A DNA stretch of 35,332 nt from Oxalobacteraceae bacterium (lineage in GTDB: Bacteria > Pseudomonadota > Gammaproteobacteria > Burkholderiales > Burkholderiaceae_D). The DNA lies in NCBI GenBank assembly GCA_027490255.1, contig JAIXYM010000093.1:1-35332 (forward strand), written 5' to 3'. A program made the translations under genes and the position numbers. The notes under the pieces are model-generated. The model had not been told where the DNA came from and made no database searches. It saw nothing but the letters and a program-made list of their open reading frames with translations. Below, piece after piece: positions 31,770-35,332 of the stretch (its first letter is position 1; each line of letters begins with the position of its first letter).

Positions 31770-34661
31770 GTGCAGACCAGTCAGGAAATTTCAGCTAAGT
31801 CCACAGTCAACATCAGTGGCACACCCGCCGTCTCGGCGCTCGCACCCTCGTCCCCCGGCGCGACAGCGCCGCTGCACGATTACAAGATCATCCGCCGCAA
31901 TGGCGCGGTGGTGGGTTTTGAGCCATCCAAGATTTCCATCGCCATGACCAAGGCATTTCTGGCCGTGAATGGCGGTCAGGGTGCGGCGTCAGCACGTGTG
32001 CGCGAACTGGTCGAGCAGTTGACGGTTGGTGTCGTGTCGACCTTGATGCGTCGTCAGCCAGCGGGCGGTACTTTCCACATCGAAGATGTGCAGGATCAGG
32101 TTGAACTCGCACTCATGCGTTCGGGTGAGCATGATGTTGCGCGCGCCTATGTGCTTTACCGCGCCAAGCGCATGGAAGAGCGTGCGCAGCAACAGGCGAG
32201 CAAGCCCTCGCCAGCCCGCGAGTCATCGCTCCAGATCGTGGTCGATGGTCAGCGCGTTCCGCTCGACATGAACAAGCTCAAGGCCATGATTACCTCGGCC
32301 TGCATAGGACTGGAACAATTCGCGGATGCTGATGCGATCCTGCATGAGACAGTGCGCAATCTGTATGACGGCGTGCCTGTTGAAGAGCTCTACAAATCGG
32401 CTATTTTGGCCGCGCGCGTGCTGATGGAAAAAGACCCGGCCTATAGCCAAGTCACAGCGCGTCTGTTGATGCACACGATTCGCAAAGAAGTGTTCGGTCA
32501 GGAAGTCGCGCAAGGTGACGCGGCCGCAGCCTACCTCGAGTACTTCCCGAAATTCATCAAAAAAGGCATTGATGCTGATGTGCTCGACGCCAAGCTCGCG
32601 CAATTCGATCTGAAAATGCTGGCCGAGGCGCTGGTCGCCGATCGTGATCTGCAGTTCGGTTACCTTGGTTTGCAGACTTTGTATGACCGCTACTTCTTGC
32701 ACATTCAGGGTACTCGCATCGAAATGCCGCAGGCGTTTTACATGCGCGTTGCCATGGGTCTGGCGCTCAACGAAATCAATCGCGAAGCGCGCGCAATCGA
32801 GTTTTACCATTTGTTGTCGTCCTTCGATTTCATGAGCTCGACGCCAACGCTGTTTAATTCCGGCACCCTGCGCTCACAGCTCTCCTCCTGCTACCTGACT
32901 ACGGTCTCGGATGATCTGGACGGCATTTACGAAGCGATCAAGGAAAATGCATTGCTGGCCAAGTACGCAGGTGGTCTGGGCAATGACTGGACACCGGTGC
33001 GCGCGCTGGGTGCGCATATCAAAGGCACCAATGGCAAATCGCAGGGGGTTGTGCCTTTCCTGAAAGTGGTTAATGACACCGCTGTTGCGGTCAATCAGGG
33101 TGGTAAGCGCAAGGGTGCAGTCTGTGCGTATCTCGAGACTTGGCACATGGATATCGAGGAATTCCTCGATCTGCGTAAAAACACCGGTGATGATCGTCGT
33201 CGTACGCACGACATGAACACGGCGAACTGGATTCCCGATCTGTTCATGAAGCGAGTCATGGAAAAAGGTGATTGGACCTTGTTCTCGCCTTCCGATGTCA
33301 AGGATTTGCATGACAAGTTTGGCAAGGAATTCGAGACCGCTTATCTGGGCTACGAAGCAAAGACTGCCAGCGGCGAGCTCAAGCTGTTCAAGAAAATTCA
33401 GGCGCTGGATTTGTGGCGCAAGATGCTCTCGATGCTGTTCGAGACGGGCCATCCCTGGATCACCTTCAAGGATCCTTGCAATATTCGCTCGCCCCAGCAG
33501 CACGTCGGCGTAGTTCACAGTTCTAATCTGTGCACTGAGATCACGCTAAATACCAATGATTCCGAGATCGCTGTGTGTAATCTGGGCTCGGTCAATCTGC
33601 CTGCGCACATGAAAGATGGCAAGCTTGATCACGACAAGCTGCAGAAAACCATCAACACGGCAATGCGCATGCTCGATAACGTGATCGACATCAATTACTA
33701 CGCTGTGAAGAAGGCGCGTGATTCGAATCTGCGTCACCGTCCGGTTGGCATGGGTATCATGGGATTCCAGGATTGCCTGCACATGATGCGCGTACCCTAT
33801 GCGTCTAAAGACGCAGTTGAGTTCGCCGATCGTTCGATGGAGGCGGTCTGCTATTACGCTTATATGGCCTCCACTGAGCTGGCCGAAGAGCGTGGTACCT
33901 ACAGCTCTTACCGCGGATCCTTGTGGGATCGCGGCATCTTGCCGCAGGATTCGCTCAAGCTGCTGGCCGAAGAGCGTGGTGGATACCTTGAGGTTGATAC
34001 CACTGAAACGCTGGACTGGAGCAAGCTGCGCGATCGCATCAAGCAGCACGGTATGCGTAACTCCAATTGCGTTGCGATCGCACCGACTGCAACTATCTCC
34101 AACATCATTGGCGTGTCGGCTTGTATCGAACCGACGTATCAGAATCTCTATGTGAAATCGAATCTGTCAGGCGAATTCACCGAAATCAATGAGCATCTGG
34201 TGCGTGACCTGAAAGCCCGTGGTCTGTGGGATGAGGTGATGATCGCCGATCTGAAATACTTTGATGGCAGTCTGGCTCGCATCGACCGAATTCCTCAGGA
34301 CCTGCGTGATCTGTATGCCACGGCCTTCGAAGTTGATTCAAGCTGGCTGGTTGAAGCGGCCTCGCGTCGCCAAAAGTGGATCGATCAGGCACAGTCTCTG
34401 AACATCTACATGGCAGGCGCATCTGGCAAGAAGCTCGATGAGACTTACAAGCTCGCCTGGCTGCGCGGTCTCAAGACCACGTATTACCTGCGCACCATCG
34501 GTGCCACGCATACCGAGAAGTCGACGTCCAAGGCTGGCGCACTTAACGCCGTCTCTTCCGATATGCCAGCGACGGTGGGTGCGGCAGCAGAGACCGACGG
34601 TCCGGCCTGCATGCTGCGACCCGGCGATCCAGGGTTCGAAGAGTGTGAGGCTTGTCAGTAA
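31770..34661 (+). CDS. nrdA: class Ia ribonucleotide reductase, large subunit, two ATP-cones
   Basis: 963 residues from the GTG at 31770, chosen because GGGGAGG lies 4 bases before it; an ATG 21 bases earlier lacks a site. Two ATP-cones come first: one at about 37-135 (YKIIRRNGAVVGFEPSKISI) and one at about 150-245, equivalent to the single E. coli cone. The same layout and length are known in Pseudomonas aeruginosa NrdA. The catalytic core has SSCYLTT (Cys about 374) and SSNLCTEITLNTNDSEIAVC with the Asn-x-Cys-x-Glu site. The C-terminal CEACQ carries the redox Cys pair. It makes deoxyribonucleotides with NrdB; dATP binding in the cones sets activity. Confidence 0.97.
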   Translation: MQTSQEISAKSTVNISGTPAVSALAPSSPGATAPLHDYKIIRRNGAVVGFEPSKISIAMTKAFLAVNGGQGAASARVRELVEQLTVGVVSTLMRRQPAGGTFHIEDVQDQVELALMRSGEHDVARAYVLYRAKRMEERAQQQASKPSPARESSLQIVVDGQRVPLDMNKLKAMITSACIGLEQFADADAILHETVRNLYDGVPVEELYKSAILAARVLMEKDPAYSQVTARLLMHTIRKEVFGQEVAQGDAAAAYLEYFPKFIKKGIDADVLDAKLAQFDLKMLAEALVADRDLQFGYLGLQTLYDRYFLHIQGTRIEMPQAFYMRVAMGLALNEINREARAIEFYHLLSSFDFMSSTPTLFNSGTLRSQLSSCYLTTVSDDLDGIYEAIKENALLAKYAGGLGNDWTPVRALGAHIKGTNGKSQGVVPFLKVVNDTAVAVNQGGKRKGAVCAYLETWHMDIEEFLDLRKNTGDDRRRTHDMNTANWIPDLFMKRVMEKGDWTLFSPSDVKDLHDKFGKEFETAYLGYEAKTASGELKLFKKIQALDLWRKMLSMLFETGHPWITFKDPCNIRSPQQHVGVVHSSNLCTEITLNTNDSEIAVCNLGSVNLPAHMKDGKLDHDKLQKTINTAMRMLDNVIDINYYAVKKARDSNLRHRPVGMGIMGFQDCLHMMRVPYASKDAVEFADRSMEAVCYYAYMASTELAEERGTYSSYRGSLWDRGILPQDSLKLLAEERGGYLEVDTTETLDWSKLRDRIKQHGMRNSNCVAIAPTATISNIIGVSACIEPTYQNLYVKSNLSGEFTEINEHLVRDLKARGLWDEVMIADLKYFDGSLARIDRIPQDLRDLYATAFEVDSSWLVEAASRRQKWIDQAQSLNIYMAGASGKKLDETYKLAWLRGLKTTYYLRTIGATHTEKSTSKAGALNAVSSDMPATVGAAAETDGPACMLRPGDPGFEECEACQ

Positions 34662-34667
34662 TCTCAC

Positions 34668-34704
34668 GCCGGCTTGCATCGCGCAGGACAACGATCAAGC
34701 CGGC
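34668..34704 (+). promoter_or_regulatory. stem-loop between nrdA and nrdB
   Basis: GCCGGCTTG (34668-34676) pairs with CAAGCCGGC (34696-34704). After one bulged C, ATCG (34678-34681) and CGAT (34692-34695) extend the stem to 13 pairs with a 10-base loop. No T-run follows, so it is not a terminator. It could protect the nrdA part of the message or set the NrdA:NrdB ratio. Confidence 0.6.
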
Positions 34705-34765
34705 AATGCGAACCCAGACTATGCTGTAACGATGAACCCATATAAGTAATTTAGGAAAAAACACC

Positions 34766-35332
34766 ATGCTCTCCTTTGAAGACGACACCGCAGCATCCGG
34801 AACACGGCCACCGCAGGCGCGTCCGCAATTGCAGTCCGTGCCGGCTGGCGCACCTGCCGCTGCATTTCATGCCGACGCGGCGCTTGACCCCGGCATACTC
34901 GCGCGCCCTGAAAAGACCGGCGACACCCACGGCCGCGTCAACGCGGTAGACAAGCGCATCATCAACGGTAAGACCGACGTCAACCAGCTCGTGCCTTTCA
35001 AGTACAAATGGGCATGGGACAAGTACCTGGCCGGCTGCGCGAATCATTGGATGCCGCAGGAAATCAATATGCAGCGCGACATCGAGCTGTGGAAGAATCC
35101 GAACGGCCTGACCGAAGACGAGCGTCGTCTGGTTAAGCGTAACCTGGGCTTTTTTGTGACCGCCGATTCACTGGCCGCCAACAACATCGTGCTCGGCACC
35201 TACCGCCACATCACCGCGCCGGAGTGCCGCCAGTATCTGCTGCGTCAGGCATTCGAAGAGGCGATCCACACCCACGCCTACCAGTACATCGTCGAGTCCT
35301 TGGGCCTGGATGAAAGCGAGATCTTCAACGCC
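34766..35332 (+). CDS. nrdB: class Ia ribonucleotide reductase, small subunit (5' part; continues past window)
   Basis: The frame is open for 189 codons from the ATG at 34766 to the last base, with AGGA about 10 bases before the start. The N-terminal 45 residues are a variable Ala/Pro-rich leader, [20 protein letters not shown] and onward. The ferritin-like core follows: [31 protein letters not shown] with an iron-ligand Asp, and [18 protein letters not shown] with the Glu and His ligands. The radical Tyr and the last ligands lie outside. NrdB supplies the tyrosyl radical for NrdA, and the two form one operon. Confidence 0.95.
   Translation, partial: MLSFEDDTAASGTRPPQARPQLQSVPAGAPAAAFHADAALDPGILARPEKTGDTHGRVNAVDKRIINGKTDVNQLVPFKYKWAWDKYLAGCANHWMPQEINMQRDIELWKNPNGLTEDERRLVKRNLGFFVTADSLAANNIVLGTYRHITAPECRQYLLRQAFEEAIHTHAYQYIVESLGLDESEIFNA

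Overview
The window looks like a betaproteobacterial chromosome of the Burkholderiales/Oxalobacteraceae kind. This rests on the conserved blocks ispB / rplU-rpmA-obgE-proB, CNP1-like-rppH / proS-lytic transglycosylase, ffh / ypjD-like, and ampD-nrdA-nrdB, and on betaproteobacteria-typical families (CNP1-like, DUF2145, surface-adhesin E-like, Lys-rich SWIB protein, AcuI). The genus is inferred from gene order and protein style only.

Region 1 (1-6970) is accessory and visibly more AT-rich. It opens with the 3' end of a UDP-glucose 6-dehydrogenase gene, followed by a secreted-protein pair including DUF2145, a zinc-ribbon protein and a DUF3024 protein. From 3341 to 7046 lies the most unusual part. 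An intact tRNA-Phe(GAA) on the minus strand (6971-7046) is followed, at lower coordinates, by three degenerate copies of its own 3' portion, all in the same orientation (3341, 4436, 6069). They divide the DNA into three small modules whose genes all run in the tRNA direction: a zeta-like kinase with a small partner; a two-subunit nitrile hydratase; and a CopG-like antitoxin with a truncated ParE plus a DUF1232 protein. Two of the three copies keep a terminator-like hairpin just beyond the pseudo-tRNA end. This is what repeated tRNA-targeted insertion leaves behind, but no integrase is present.

Region 2 (7100-17960) holds housekeeping and envelope genes: a UbiH-type hydroxylase, DsbC, AcuI, an M61 peptidase, a serine hydrolase, a P-loop kinase, a bactofilin, a small cytochrome c, several small exported proteins, a tautomerase and a SHOCT protein. 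Two copies of a MITE-like element, with inverted GGATCCCGG ends and an internal GTCATCAC hairpin, sit in its two largest gaps.

Region 3 (17970-35332) is conserved core: ispB diverging from rplU-rpmA-obgE-proB, then CNP1-like/rppH diverging from proS-lytic transglycosylase-TPR protein, a SWIB/Lys-rich nucleoid protein, ffh diverging from a ypjD-like gene and a PP0621-like gene, a PilR-like sigma-54 activator without a receiver domain or partner kinase, ampD, nrdA, and the 5' part of nrdB. The nrdA promoter carries two NrdR-box-like palindromes exactly 31 bp apart, and the nrdAB transcript has a long leader and an intergenic stem-loop.
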